DNA of 64,000 nt, taken from Chryseobacterium scophthalmum. Its GTDB lineage: Bacteria; Bacteroidota; Bacteroidia; Flavobacteriales; Weeksellaceae. The stretch spans positions 682,001 to 746,000 of the forward strand of contig NZ_FSRQ01000002.1 in assembly GCF_900143185.1 (NCBI RefSeq). Direction: 5' to 3'. A program made the translations under genes and the position numbers. The first letter of the stretch is position 1, and every line of letters begins with the position of its first letter. The notes below the pieces were generated by a model. It made no database searches and was not told the origin of the DNA. It saw only the letters and a program-made list of their open reading frames with translations. Below, one piece after another: positions 51,877 to 59,734 of the stretch.

Positions 51877-52742
51877 GATTCCGGGATTATATCTTGCGAA
51901 TTAAGCACATCTGTATTGAACCATTTTGAAGGAGCGATCACTGTTTTGCTTTTATTGGTATTAAGCCAAGCTCCCCACCAACTGAAACTGCTATTTGCTA
52001 TAATGTTGTGTTTGCAAGCACTCATCAGTTTCAAATCTTCATAGCTTGTAGAAGCGTCATTAAAATCTACAAAATAGGTTGTATTTTCTAATTTTAAATT
52101 TTCTTTTGCCCAATCAATGTCATCAGAAAAAATAAAAAATACAGGATGCAGTATCTTTTCTTTTACAATTTCAATGGCTCTATGATAATAGTTGAGATCG
52201 CAGGTTCCGTGTATTGCATTTACTGTAGGATTGCTTACATAATCACCACGTCTTATATGCAGAGAAACCGAGTTTTTCTCTTTAATTATTTTCAGTAGAT
52301 CAATCGTTTCCTTTTTTAGTGGAGTTACAATTTTAAAATCTTTTCTCAGCTGATCTTCATATTTAACGAAATACTTTTCCGACTGGAAATATCCTTTCAG
52401 ATAAATGTTTTTTTTACCGTTTCGAAAAAGAGAATCATCAAACAATAGATTCTTTTCCTGATAGACGCTGAATAGCTTATTTTGAAGAATAAAGGTGTTT
52501 GTTTTTTTTAGAATTTGATCGACTACTTTTTTCGAAAAACCTGGTGTCTTTAATGGGAGATCATTTTTTACAACAATAGCTTCTATGCTAAAATGGCTCA
52601 AACAAAAGTTGCGGAGCTTATAGTTGTCAAAAAGACGACCGTCTATTGAAAGAGGCTCATCACGATGTAATGCTAGTGCTCTTGCTGTTGCGTATTGAAA
52701 CATCTGGTTTCCTAACCCGCCAATGAGTTCTACTGCTACCAT
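51861..52742 (-). CDS. GT11 alpha-1,2-fucosyltransferase-like glycosyltransferase
   Basis: A 293-residue enzyme. The ATG at 52742 is chosen because Met-Val-Ala-Val-Glu-Leu-Ile-Gly-Gly-Leu-Gly-Asn-Gln-Met-Phe-Gln-Tyr is the standard GT11 start; an ATG at 52769 would add 9 unmatched residues. The donor-binding motif His-Ile-Arg-Arg-Gly-Asp-Tyr and the late Asn-Ser-Ser-Phe-Ser-Trp-Trp-Gly-Ala-Trp-Leu are both present. The family moves fucose from GDP-fucose (or a related 6-deoxyhexose) to galactose. No intact GDP-fucose pathway gene is in the window, only a fragment next door. Confidence 0.9.
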   Translation of the reverse strand: MVAVELIGGLGNQMFQYATARALALHRDEPLSIDGRLFDNYKLRNFCLSHFSIEAIVVKNDLPLKTPGFSKKVVDQILKKTNTFILQNKLFSVYQEKNLLFDDSLFRNGKKNIYLKGYFQSEKYFVKYEDQLRKDFKIVTPLKKETIDLLKIIKEKNSVSLHIRRGDYVSNPTVNAIHGTCDLNYYHRAIEIVKEKILHPVFFIFSDDIDWAKENLKLENTTYFVDFNDASTSYEDLKLMSACKHNIIANSSFSWWGAWLNTNKSKTVIAPSKWFNTDVLNSQDIIPESWMKI

Positions 52743-52746
52743 ATAT

Positions 52747-53055
52747 TTATTTGCTAAGTAATTTTTCAAAAATAAAAAGGTCTGCTCCGGGCATATTGTA
52801 AGTGTCTGCTATATACTTTTTGCAGAATGGCTGGCTTTGCATATTTCCTGTCATAATCTGACGAACTTCTTCTCTTATCTTTATAAATTTCTGAATATAA
52901 TGTGCTAATAATTTTGGCGTTTTACAAACAAATGGAAAAGCAAATGTGGTTGCAGTAATAATATTGGTATAACCGATATTTTTAGATGCATCTAAATTGA
53001 CGCTTCCTAATATCCCACGATGACCTGTGATGTATATTTTTGAGGATTTATTCAT
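52747..53055 (-). pseudogene. GDP-L-fucose synthase remnant (N-terminal fragment fused to unrecognised sequence)
   Basis: A 102-residue frame. Residues 6-17 (Lys-Ile-Tyr-Ile-Thr-Gly-His-Arg-Gly-Ile-Leu-Gly) and Gly-Tyr-Thr-Asn-Ile-Ile at 28-33 match, at the right spacing, the first Rossmann strand, glycine loop and second strand of GDP-L-fucose synthase (Fcl/WcaG), a protein of about 310 residues. The stretch 18-26 is not the normal helix, and everything after about residue 34 is unlike the family. It overlaps the upstream GT2 gene by 8 bases and ends 4 bp before the fucosyltransferase start. It is most likely a decayed gene; expression of the short product is possible. Confidence 0.55.
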
Positions 53056-53986
53056 TGTTTTTTTTAGAAAAATTGCTGTTCTTAATTATAGATTTTAATT
53101 TTTCTTTTAAATTACTAAAAAATATTTGTCTAAATAATTTGTTGATATCTATAGGAAGAGAATCTTTAAATCCTAGTTTTTTAATATCCTGTGCATTTCT
53201 TATTCCGAATCTTTTTATCTGAGAATATGTAGTCTGTTCAACTGGAGACCCTATGACTTTTTTTATATCCCACTTATTTAAAAGATAAAAGTGTTCAACA
53301 ATATTTATTGCTTTATTACTTTCTACACTTTTTGTTATTTGGGTAGGACTTGCTCCTATACTAATTGCATCAATTTCTGAAAATATTAAGTTATTATTTT
53401 GTGTGAGTATTTGTATATAAAAATCAATATCTACGAACCAAATTGTGTTAACATCAAAAATAGAAAAGTTATTTTTTCTGAATATAGTAGCACTTGGGGC
53501 TCCTATAAAATTACCATTCAAAAGAGTGATAGGGTTATTTTTAATTTCGTCAATTTTCTCTTTAGAAGGACGATTGTAATTGATAATTGTATTGTTTTCT
53601 AAATTTATATTTTTAGATGCTACAAAAGCAAATGCAGATGCAGGGTGTTTATCAAGTAACTGTACAAATATTCCTAAAGAATTTTCGTGAGTAAACCAAT
53701 CATCGTGATGAAGTATTTTGATGTAATCTCCTTTAGATTTTCTTATTGCCTCATTCCAGTTTTCAGGAGAGCCTAAAGCTTTTTGATTTTTGAAATAGAA
53801 AATATTTTCCAGATTACTATTGCCTGCCAAATAGTTTTTGATGTCTTCGTTCGAAGAATCGTCCGTAACCACAACTTCATAATCTGTATAAGTTTGAATT
53901 AAAACAGAATGTAAGCATCGTTTGAATGCTTCAAGATTATTATATGTTGGGATACAAATTGATACTTTAGGCATTTTTGCTGGCAA
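53048..53986 (-). CDS. GT2-family glycosyltransferase
   Basis: A 312-residue GT-A enzyme. Val-Ser-Ile-Cys-Ile-Pro-Thr-Tyr-Asn-Asn is at 6-15, Val-Thr-Asp-Asp-Ser-Ser-Asn-Glu near 38-45, and His-His-Asp-Asp-Trp-Phe near 93-98 as the metal site. The C-terminal 40 residues are basic and Lys/Ser/Asn-rich. The start overlaps the methyltransferase gene by 20 bases and the end overlaps the fucose-synthase remnant by 8, so it belongs to the transcript from the ABC transporter genes. Confidence 0.87.
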   Translation of the reverse strand: MPAKMPKVSICIPTYNNLEAFKRCLHSVLIQTYTDYEVVVTDDSSNEDIKNYLAGNSNLENIFYFKNQKALGSPENWNEAIRKSKGDYIKILHHDDWFTHENSLGIFVQLLDKHPASAFAFVASKNINLENNTIINYNRPSKEKIDEIKNNPITLLNGNFIGAPSATIFRKNNFSIFDVNTIWFVDIDFYIQILTQNNNLIFSEIDAISIGASPTQITKSVESNKAINIVEHFYLLNKWDIKKVIGSPVEQTTYSQIKRFGIRNAQDIKKLGFKDSLPIDINKLFRQIFFSNLKEKLKSIIKNSNFSKKNNE

Positions 53987-54686
53987 TACAAATTATAAAC
54001 TCTTTATCATCTAAAGTTTGGTGAATGGTATGTGTTTTATAATTTTGGTAATAATTTTTTTCAATAATAAATCCTGTTTGATTTAGCCAGTTTGAAATTT
54101 TATCTTCATTGATTTCAAACGTCAAATGAAAGCCGAGTTTTTTCGCATTTTCAGATTCTTCCTGCATGTAAGGAACTGAAAATATAATCTGTCCATTATT
54201 TTTCAAAGCCTTATGATAAAGTTTTAGTAGGACAACAATATTCTCTTCTGTGAAATGCTCAATAGTTTCAAAAGAAATGATGGCATCAAATTTATTTTCA
54301 AAATCAATTTCCAACAGATTTTTATTCTCAAAAGATACATTTCCAATATTTTGGTATCTTTTTTTTATTTCTTCAATTACCTTAAAATTAAGGTCAATAC
54401 CTAATACACTTTTGCTTTTTTTGCTGAGAATCACACTTCCGTAGCCTGTGCCACAGGCAAAGTCGCCACATTCTAAATTATTGCCGATAGTTTTTTCCGC
54501 AAATAAATACCTTTGAATGTGGTTTTGTTGGTACATATCTAATTTTGATATATCCAGCGACGGAGTATACGTAAAATCTACCCTTTCACCACCATCGCCC
54601 AAAGGATTGTTTTTGTCGAAATCGTATGGTTCGTTTTTTTGATCTAACCTTAAGATGGATTTTATAATTTTTTTTATGTTATTCAT
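53967..54686 (-). CDS. Class I SAM-dependent methyltransferase
   Basis: A 239-residue protein. SAM motif I is Cys-Gly-Asp-Phe-Ala-Cys-Gly-Thr-Gly-Tyr-Gly-Ser near 73-84, then Gly-Ile-Asp-Leu-Asn and Ser-Phe-Glu-Thr-Ile-Glu-His-Phe. The N-terminal Gly-Gly-Glu-Arg-Val and His-Ile-Gln-Arg-Tyr pattern matches the 41316-42104 product. It overlaps the CmcI-family gene by one base. Together with that gene it directly follows the Wzt ATPase gene, which suggests methylation of the chain end before export. Confidence 0.83.
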   Translation of the reverse strand: MNNIKKIIKSILRLDQKNEPYDFDKNNPLGDGGERVDFTYTPSLDISKLDMYQQNHIQRYLFAEKTIGNNLECGDFACGTGYGSVILSKKSKSVLGIDLNFKVIEEIKKRYQNIGNVSFENKNLLEIDFENKFDAIISFETIEHFTEENIVVLLKLYHKALKNNGQIIFSVPYMQEESENAKKLGFHLTFEINEDKISNWLNQTGFIIEKNYYQNYKTHTIHQTLDDKEFIICIASKNA

Positions 54687-55327
54687 TACTTTACTTTTTT
54701 CAGGTATCCGTTTGTGTTAAAAGTGGCATTTTCACCAAAAAAATTTGTCCATTTAAGATCGATTTCAAAGCTTTTATTCTTCTTAAGAAATTCTTTTATT
54801 GCTTTATTGGGGCCTCCCTGATAATCTTTACTCATTCCAAGTTTATCAATTATCCCATCCTCAACAATAAAGTATGAGTTTAAATTTACTAAGTCATTAA
54901 ATTTATCAAGAGATTTTTTTACATCTTCATAGGTGTGAGAACCATCATCGATTACTAAAATCTTTGAGAATTTTTTGGCTTCCTCAATATCATATTGTTC
55001 AAATCCTTCGGTAAATAATTTAATTCTAGGATGATCAATAATTCGTTGATCTTTTTCCATCTCAATAATATCTATTGTATGAATTGTACCATGACCTAAT
55101 GCATCCAAAATGGTTGCATAGTAATAAGCAGACCCGCCTCTGTTAGTACCTATTTCTATAATTAAGTCTGGCTTTACTTCCCAAATCAACATTTGATAAA
55201 TTACATAATCAAATGGACACCTAATCATGGGGATGCCATGAAACAATACTTTGTGATGTCCTTTTTCAATACTTTTTACCGAAAAATCTACCTTATCACT
55301 ATAATTTTCAATTTTCTTTGTAAACAT
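54686..55327 (-). CDS. CmcI/cephalosporin-hydroxylase-family methyltransferase
   Basis: A 213-residue protein of the CmcI family, most members of which are SAM-dependent O-methyltransferases (for example rhamnosyl O-methyltransferases). The conserved Ile-Glu-Ile-Gly-Thr-Asn-Arg-Gly-Gly-Ser-Ala stretch is near 56-66, His-Thr-Ile-Asp-Ile near 83-87, and Ile-Asp-Asp-Gly-Ser-His-Thr-Tyr near 124-131. In this place it most likely methylates a 6-deoxyhexose in the glycan. It starts 24 bp after the Wzt gene. Confidence 0.85.
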   Translation of the reverse strand: MFTKKIENYSDKVDFSVKSIEKGHHKVLFHGIPMIRCPFDYVIYQMLIWEVKPDLIIEIGTNRGGSAYYYATILDALGHGTIHTIDIIEMEKDQRIIDHPRIKLFTEGFEQYDIEEAKKFSKILVIDDGSHTYEDVKKSLDKFNDLVNLNSYFIVEDGIIDKLGMSKDYQGGPNKAIKEFLKKNKSFEIDLKWTNFFGENATFNTNGYLKKVK

Positions 55328-55351
55328 ATGTGGTTATTTAATTTGAAGAAT

Positions 55352-56593
55352 TTAAGATTTTGTCCATTCTTGTGGCAATATTATGCTTCCTTGAGCTTGT
55401 TCAGTAAGTATTTTCACATAATTTTCATCGAAAGATTCTACCTTAATAATTAAGCCCTTATCGTAGTAATCGAAAGTTTTGTCACCATTTCCGATATAAA
55501 TCTCAACTTGATAAGTACCTAGTCTGAGTGGAAATTTCGCAATACTACAAGATATTATATTTTCTCCTACATTTAGATTGAATTTTTTATCAAAATGCAT
55601 TGAAAATGGAGTCATAATTCGGGTTCCCATATTGTCATTTATTCCGAGACCAATTACAATATTCTCTAAATTTTGTTTAGAAAATATTGTAAACTCGAAT
55701 TTTACATCTGCTCCACAAATGATACCTAATTTGTCGTTGGAAAATATTTTGAGTCCAGTCAAATAAGCTATGTTTTCAGTATTTGGAGTGATCTCTTCCG
55801 ACAAATCACTTGTGGTAGAATAATATGATATAACATCACTGATTTCGCCTGAGAATTTTGATTTTCCATTTTCTAAAAGAATACCATAGTTGCATAATGT
55901 TTGTATTGCTGCCATATTATGACTCACAAACAAGATCGTTCTTCCTTCACCTTTCGTTACATCTCCCATCTTCCCCAAACATTTCTTCTGAAACTCGGCA
56001 TCTCCTACAGCTAAAACTTCATCCACAATAAGGATTTCAGATTCCAAATGCGCTGCTACAGCAAAAGCTAAGCGAACGTACATTCCCGAAGAATATCTTT
56101 TCACCGGAGTGTCAATATATCTTTCAACTCCGGAAAAGTCTACAATCTCGTCAAACTTCCTTGTAATTTCTTTCTTTGTCATTCCAAGGATGGCTCCGTT
56201 GAGATATACGTTCTCACGACCTGTCATTTCAGGGTGAAAACCTGTTCCTACTTCCAATAGGGAGGCAATTCTTCCGTTGGTATATATTTTTCCGGTAGTA
56301 GGTTTGGTTACTTTGCTTAGTAGTTTTAGTAAAGTAGATTTCCCGGCGCCGTTTCGTCCTATAATTCCTACAGCATCCCCTTGCTCAATTTCAAAGTTAA
56401 TATCACGAAGCGACCAAACATAATCAGATGATCCCTTAGTAGAGCGATCATTAGATTCTCCAATTTTAAGATAAGGGTTTTCTTTACCACGTACTTTATG
56501 CCAAAATCGGTTGAGGTCATGGGTTAATGTTCCGGTTCCCACTTGTCCGAGACGATATTGTTTTGATATATTTTCTGCCTTTAATGCAAGCAT
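55352..56593 (-). CDS. wzt: Polysaccharide ABC transporter ATP-binding protein with Wzt C-terminal domain
   Basis: A 413-residue ATPase that energises export of lipid-linked polysaccharide across the inner membrane. Walker A is Gly-Arg-Asn-Gly-Ala-Gly-Lys-Ser-Thr at 79-87, the signature Tyr-Ser-Ser-Gly-Met at 167-171, and Walker B Ile-Leu-Ile-Val-Asp-Glu at 187-192. The nucleotide-binding domain ends near 250. A further 150 residues form a beta-rich Wzt-type C-terminal domain, which in O8/O9a systems recognises the modified non-reducing end. It is paired with the permease gene 78 bp upstream and followed by two methyltransferase genes. Confidence 0.93.
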   Translation of the reverse strand: MLALKAENISKQYRLGQVGTGTLTHDLNRFWHKVRGKENPYLKIGESNDRSTKGSSDYVWSLRDINFEIEQGDAVGIIGRNGAGKSTLLKLLSKVTKPTTGKIYTNGRIASLLEVGTGFHPEMTGRENVYLNGAILGMTKKEITRKFDEIVDFSGVERYIDTPVKRYSSGMYVRLAFAVAAHLESEILIVDEVLAVGDAEFQKKCLGKMGDVTKGEGRTILFVSHNMAAIQTLCNYGILLENGKSKFSGEISDVISYYSTTSDLSEEITPNTENIAYLTGLKIFSNDKLGIICGADVKFEFTIFSKQNLENIVIGLGINDNMGTRIMTPFSMHFDKKFNLNVGENIISCSIAKFPLRLGTYQVEIYIGNGDKTFDYYDKGLIIKVESFDENYVKILTEQAQGSIILPQEWTKS

Positions 56594-56671
56594 GTGTGTT
56601 CAGTTTAAATTAAAATGTAGGCTTAAAGCTAATAGATTATTAATATAAACTATTATTTATTACCTATGCTA

Positions 56672-57529
56672 CTACACAGTATCTATGAAAGATTTTTCAG
56701 ATTTATTGAAAACAAAAATTCCCAGAAGCAATATAATTATGATAAACGAAAAACTTATCAATAATCTTGTTATATTGAATTCTCCGGAGCCAATAAATCC
56801 GTATTTAAAACATTCAAAAATTGGTGTTAAGGGATTCAGGTCTGCCAAAAAACCATAGTTCCCTAATTTTTGTTTTACTAAAGAGGTTGGTAAAATAACC
56901 GGCGTAAACCACATAAATAAACTTACTCCAAACCCCAGTAATAATGATAAATCTCGATATTTTGTGGTGAGTGAAGAAAATATCATGCCGAGTCCTAAAG
57001 AGAATAAAGCTAAGAAAATAATCAATACAGGAAAGAAAAATGCCCATGAATTGGGGTGCACATCACCTTTGTAAAAGTAATAGGCTAAAACAGCCCAAAA
57101 TAAAATCAACTGAATTCCGAGCCTCATAAAACTTGAAATAATAGTTGAAATGGGAGTGACTAATCTTGGAAAATAAACTTTTCCAAAAATTGCAGCATTG
57201 CCTGTAAATACATTAGAAACACTTAACATAGTGGTGCTAAAATATCCCCAAAGTGTATTTCCTGCCAAATAAAATAGTATGGGCGGGATGCCGTCTGTAG
57301 GTAAATTTGCAATGTTTCCAAAAACAAGTGTAAAAACTATTGTCGTTAAAATAGGATTGATGAAAAACCAGAGCGGACCTAATATAGTTTGCTTAAAAGA
57401 AGAAATGAAATCTCTTTTCACAAACATAAATACCAAATCTCGGTATTGCCAAACTTCTTTTAAATTAAGCTTGAATAATGAGTGATTAGATTCTATAGTT
57501 TCTGTCCACTTTTGTTGTGGTTCATTCAT
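56672..57529 (-). CDS. wzm: Polysaccharide ABC transporter permease
   Basis: A 285-residue inner-membrane protein of the ABC-2 exporter type with about six hydrophobic segments. The family N-terminal Trp-Gln-Tyr-Arg-Asp-Leu-Val-Phe-Met-Phe-Val-Lys-Arg-Asp is near 25-39, then Gly-Pro-Leu-Trp-Phe-Phe-Ile-Asn-Pro near 52-60, and the late Asn-Pro-Leu-Thr-Pro-Ile-Phe-Glu near 225-232. It forms the channel for the undecaprenyl-linked glycan together with the Wzt ATPase. It is the first gene of the transcript that runs to 50851. Confidence 0.93.
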   Translation of the reverse strand: MNEPQQKWTETIESNHSLFKLNLKEVWQYRDLVFMFVKRDFISSFKQTILGPLWFFINPILTTIVFTLVFGNIANLPTDGIPPILFYLAGNTLWGYFSTTMLSVSNVFTGNAAIFGKVYFPRLVTPISTIISSFMRLGIQLILFWAVLAYYFYKGDVHPNSWAFFFPVLIIFLALFSLGLGMIFSSLTTKYRDLSLLLGFGVSLFMWFTPVILPTSLVKQKLGNYGFLADLNPLTPIFECFKYGFIGSGEFNITRLLISFSFIIIILLLGIFVFNKSEKSFIDTV

Positions 57530-57544
57530 TTGTGGGAATTTTTA

Positions 57545-57573
57545 CAAATTTAAAATAATTAATTGATTTTCAA
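57545..57573 (-). promoter_or_regulatory. Promoter of the wzm-wzt transport/glycosyltransferase operon
   Basis: On the minus strand TTG (57573-57571), an 18-nt spacer and TAAATTTG (57552-57545), with the box ending 15 nt before the wzm ATG. It has the same spacing and -7 box as the promoter before the 5255-7324 gene. Confidence 0.6.
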
Positions 57574-57651
57574 TTCGCTGAATTTTGAAATATTGTTCAT
57601 ATTCTGGCAAAAGCATAGCTAATATATTAATAATTATTTCTTTAAACAAAA

Positions 57652-57680
57652 AAAGCTACTGATCTCAGATCAATAGCTTT
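57652..57680 (-). terminator. Intrinsic terminator after rmlA
   Basis: AAAGCTA and TAGCTTT arms, a mismatch, then TGATC and GATCA close a loop of 3 nt; the minus strand continues with TTTTTTTG. It separates the nucleotide-sugar genes from the wzm-wzt operon. Confidence 0.8.
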
Positions 57681-57700
57681 GTGTATTTTAGATTATTTTA

Positions 57701-58564
57701 TTATTTATTCACAAGTTTTTTCAGATATTCTCCATATCCGCTTTTGCCATATTTGGTTGCCGTTTCCAAAAGTTTTTCTTCATTGATGAAACCGTTTCTG
57801 AAAGCAATTTCTTCAATACAGCCGATTTTGAAACCTTGTCTTTTTTCGATAACGCTTACAAATTCTGAAGCATCATTCAGAGAATCAAAAGTTCCCGTGT
57901 CTAGCCATGCTGTTCCTCTGTCTAAAACAGCAACTTCCAGTTTTCCTTTGCTTAGATAAACATTGTTTACATCGGTGATTTCCAATTCTCCTCTTGGAGA
58001 AGGTTTAATGTTTTTGGCAATTTCTACAACTTCATTATCATAAAAATATAAACCTGGAACGGCATAATTTGATTTCGGTATCAAAGGTTTTTCTTCAATA
58101 GAAACAGCTTTAAACTCGTTATCAAACTCTACGACACCATATCTTTCAGGATCTGAAACATGATATGCAAAAACAACACCTCCTTCAGGATTTGTTTTGT
58201 TTTTTAGTAAAGTTCCCATCTCGGAACCATAAAAAATATTATCTCCTAAAACTAAAGCTACAGAATCGTCACCAATGAATTTGTCTCCAAGAATAAAAGC
58301 CTGTGCAAGACCATCCGGACTTGGTTGTACAACATATTCGATATTACAACCAATTTGTGATCCGTCGCCTAAAAGCTTGATAAATCCAGCCTGATCATGA
58401 GGAGTTGTGATAATCAGAATATCCTTAATTCCTGCTAAAAGCAATGTGGAAAGAGGGTAATAGATCATCGGCTTGTCATAAACAGGCATCAGTTGCTTGC
58501 TTACAGCGATGGTAAGAGGATAAAGTCTTGTTCCGGAACCTCCGGCTAAAATGATACCTTTCAT
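57701..58564 (-). CDS. rmlA: Glucose-1-phosphate thymidylyltransferase
   Basis: A 287-residue enzyme that makes dTDP-glucose from dTTP and glucose-1-phosphate. The family start [16 protein letters not shown] is at 3-18, with [12 protein letters not shown] near 22-33. Other marks are Leu-Gly-Asp-Asn-Ile-Phe-Tyr-Gly and Gly-Thr-Ala-Trp-Leu-Asp-Thr-Gly-Thr. Full length. It lies 11 bp after rmlB. No rmlC or rmlD is next to it. Confidence 0.95.
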   Translation of the reverse strand: MKGIILAGGSGTRLYPLTIAVSKQLMPVYDKPMIYYPLSTLLLAGIKDILIITTPHDQAGFIKLLGDGSQIGCNIEYVVQPSPDGLAQAFILGDKFIGDDSVALVLGDNIFYGSEMGTLLKNKTNPEGGVVFAYHVSDPERYGVVEFDNEFKAVSIEEKPLIPKSNYAVPGLYFYDNEVVEIAKNIKPSPRGELEITDVNNVYLSKGKLEVAVLDRGTAWLDTGTFDSLNDASEFVSVIEKRQGFKIGCIEEIAFRNGFINEEKLLETATKYGKSGYGEYLKKLVNK

Positions 58565-58575
58565 CTTTTGTGTGA

Positions 58576-59655
58576 TTAGTTATATTGCTTTTCGTAATAT
58601 TTCTGATAATCTCCGCTGGTCACATTTTCCAGCCATTCTTTATTTTCCAAGAACCAATCGATTGTTTTTCCTAATCCTTGTTCAAAAGTTACAGAAGGTT
58701 TCCAGCCTAGTTCAGAGTTTAATTTTGTTGCATCAATTGCATAACGTTTGTCGTGACCCGGTCTGTCTTTTACATAAGTAATTAATTTTTCTGAATGTCC
58801 TGCAGGATTCCCAAGCTTTTCATCCATTTGCTTAATTAATTCTTTTACCAAATCAATATTTTGCCATTCGTTGAAACCTCCAATATTGTAAGTTTCTCCC
58901 GTTTTAGCATCATTAAAAATCTGATGAATTGCTTTAGCATGATCAATTACAAATAACCAGTCTCTTGTGTATTTTCCGTCACCGTAAATTGGCAAAGGTT
59001 TTTCGTTAATAATATTCGAAATGCAAAGCGGAATCAGTTTCTCAGGAAAATGATTTGGTCCGTAATTGTTTGAACAGTTCGAAACAATAAATGGCATTCC
59101 ATAAGTATTTCCGTAAGCTCTTACCAAATGGTCTGAAGCTGCTTTTGAAGCTGAATATGGAGATTGAGGGTCGTAAGAAGTGGTTTCTAAAAAGAATCCT
59201 GTTTCACCCAAACTTCCGTACACTTCATCTGTAGAAACATGGTAGAAAAGATTGGTTCTTTTTTCGTTTGGAAATCTTCCGTGGGTGTGATCTGGGTTTA
59301 ATGTCCAAAATTCTTTACAAAGATTTAAAAGATTGGCAGTTCCGTTAACGTTGGTATTAATAAATGCCATCGGATCTGTAATGCTTCTGTCAACATGACT
59401 TTCTGCAGCTAAATGGATAACTGCATCCGGATTATATTTGTCAAAAACCTTTCTTAGTTCTTCCGGTTTTGTGATATCAGCTTTTTCGAAAACATAATTA
59501 GGCTCATTTTCGATGTCTTTTAAATTTTCAAGATTTCCGGCATAGGTTAGAGCATCCAAATTGATGATGGTAGAATCCGGATTGTTTTTTACAAATTCTC
59601 TTACAACATGTGAACCGATAAATCCGGCTCCGCCTGTAATGATAATGTTTTTCAT
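58576..59655 (-). CDS. rmlB: dTDP-glucose 4,6-dehydratase
   Basis: A 359-residue SDR enzyme that converts dTDP-glucose to dTDP-4-keto-6-deoxyglucose. The NAD loop Gly-Gly-Ala-Gly-Phe-Ile-Gly-Ser is at 7-14, His-Leu-Ala-Ala-Glu-Ser-His-Val-Asp near 81-89, the catalytic Thr-Asp-Glu near 141-143, and Tyr-Ser-Ala-Ser-Lys near 171-175. The product is the branch point for rhamnose, 6-deoxytalose, fucosamine-type and amino-deoxy sugars. Which one is made here is not decided by the window, because the next enzymes are absent. Confidence 0.95.
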   Translation of the reverse strand: MKNIIITGGAGFIGSHVVREFVKNNPDSTIINLDALTYAGNLENLKDIENEPNYVFEKADITKPEELRKVFDKYNPDAVIHLAAESHVDRSITDPMAFINTNVNGTANLLNLCKEFWTLNPDHTHGRFPNEKRTNLFYHVSTDEVYGSLGETGFFLETTSYDPQSPYSASKAASDHLVRAYGNTYGMPFIVSNCSNNYGPNHFPEKLIPLCISNIINEKPLPIYGDGKYTRDWLFVIDHAKAIHQIFNDAKTGETYNIGGFNEWQNIDLVKELIKQMDEKLGNPAGHSEKLITYVKDRPGHDKRYAIDATKLNSELGWKPSVTFEQGLGKTIDWFLENKEWLENVTSGDYQKYYEKQYN

Positions 59656-59734
59656 ATTGATAATATGCGTTTACCGTAAGCTTTTGGCTTTTGGTGTTTG
59701 TTTTTCTTTTTACTTGAGTCTTTTTCCTTGGCGC

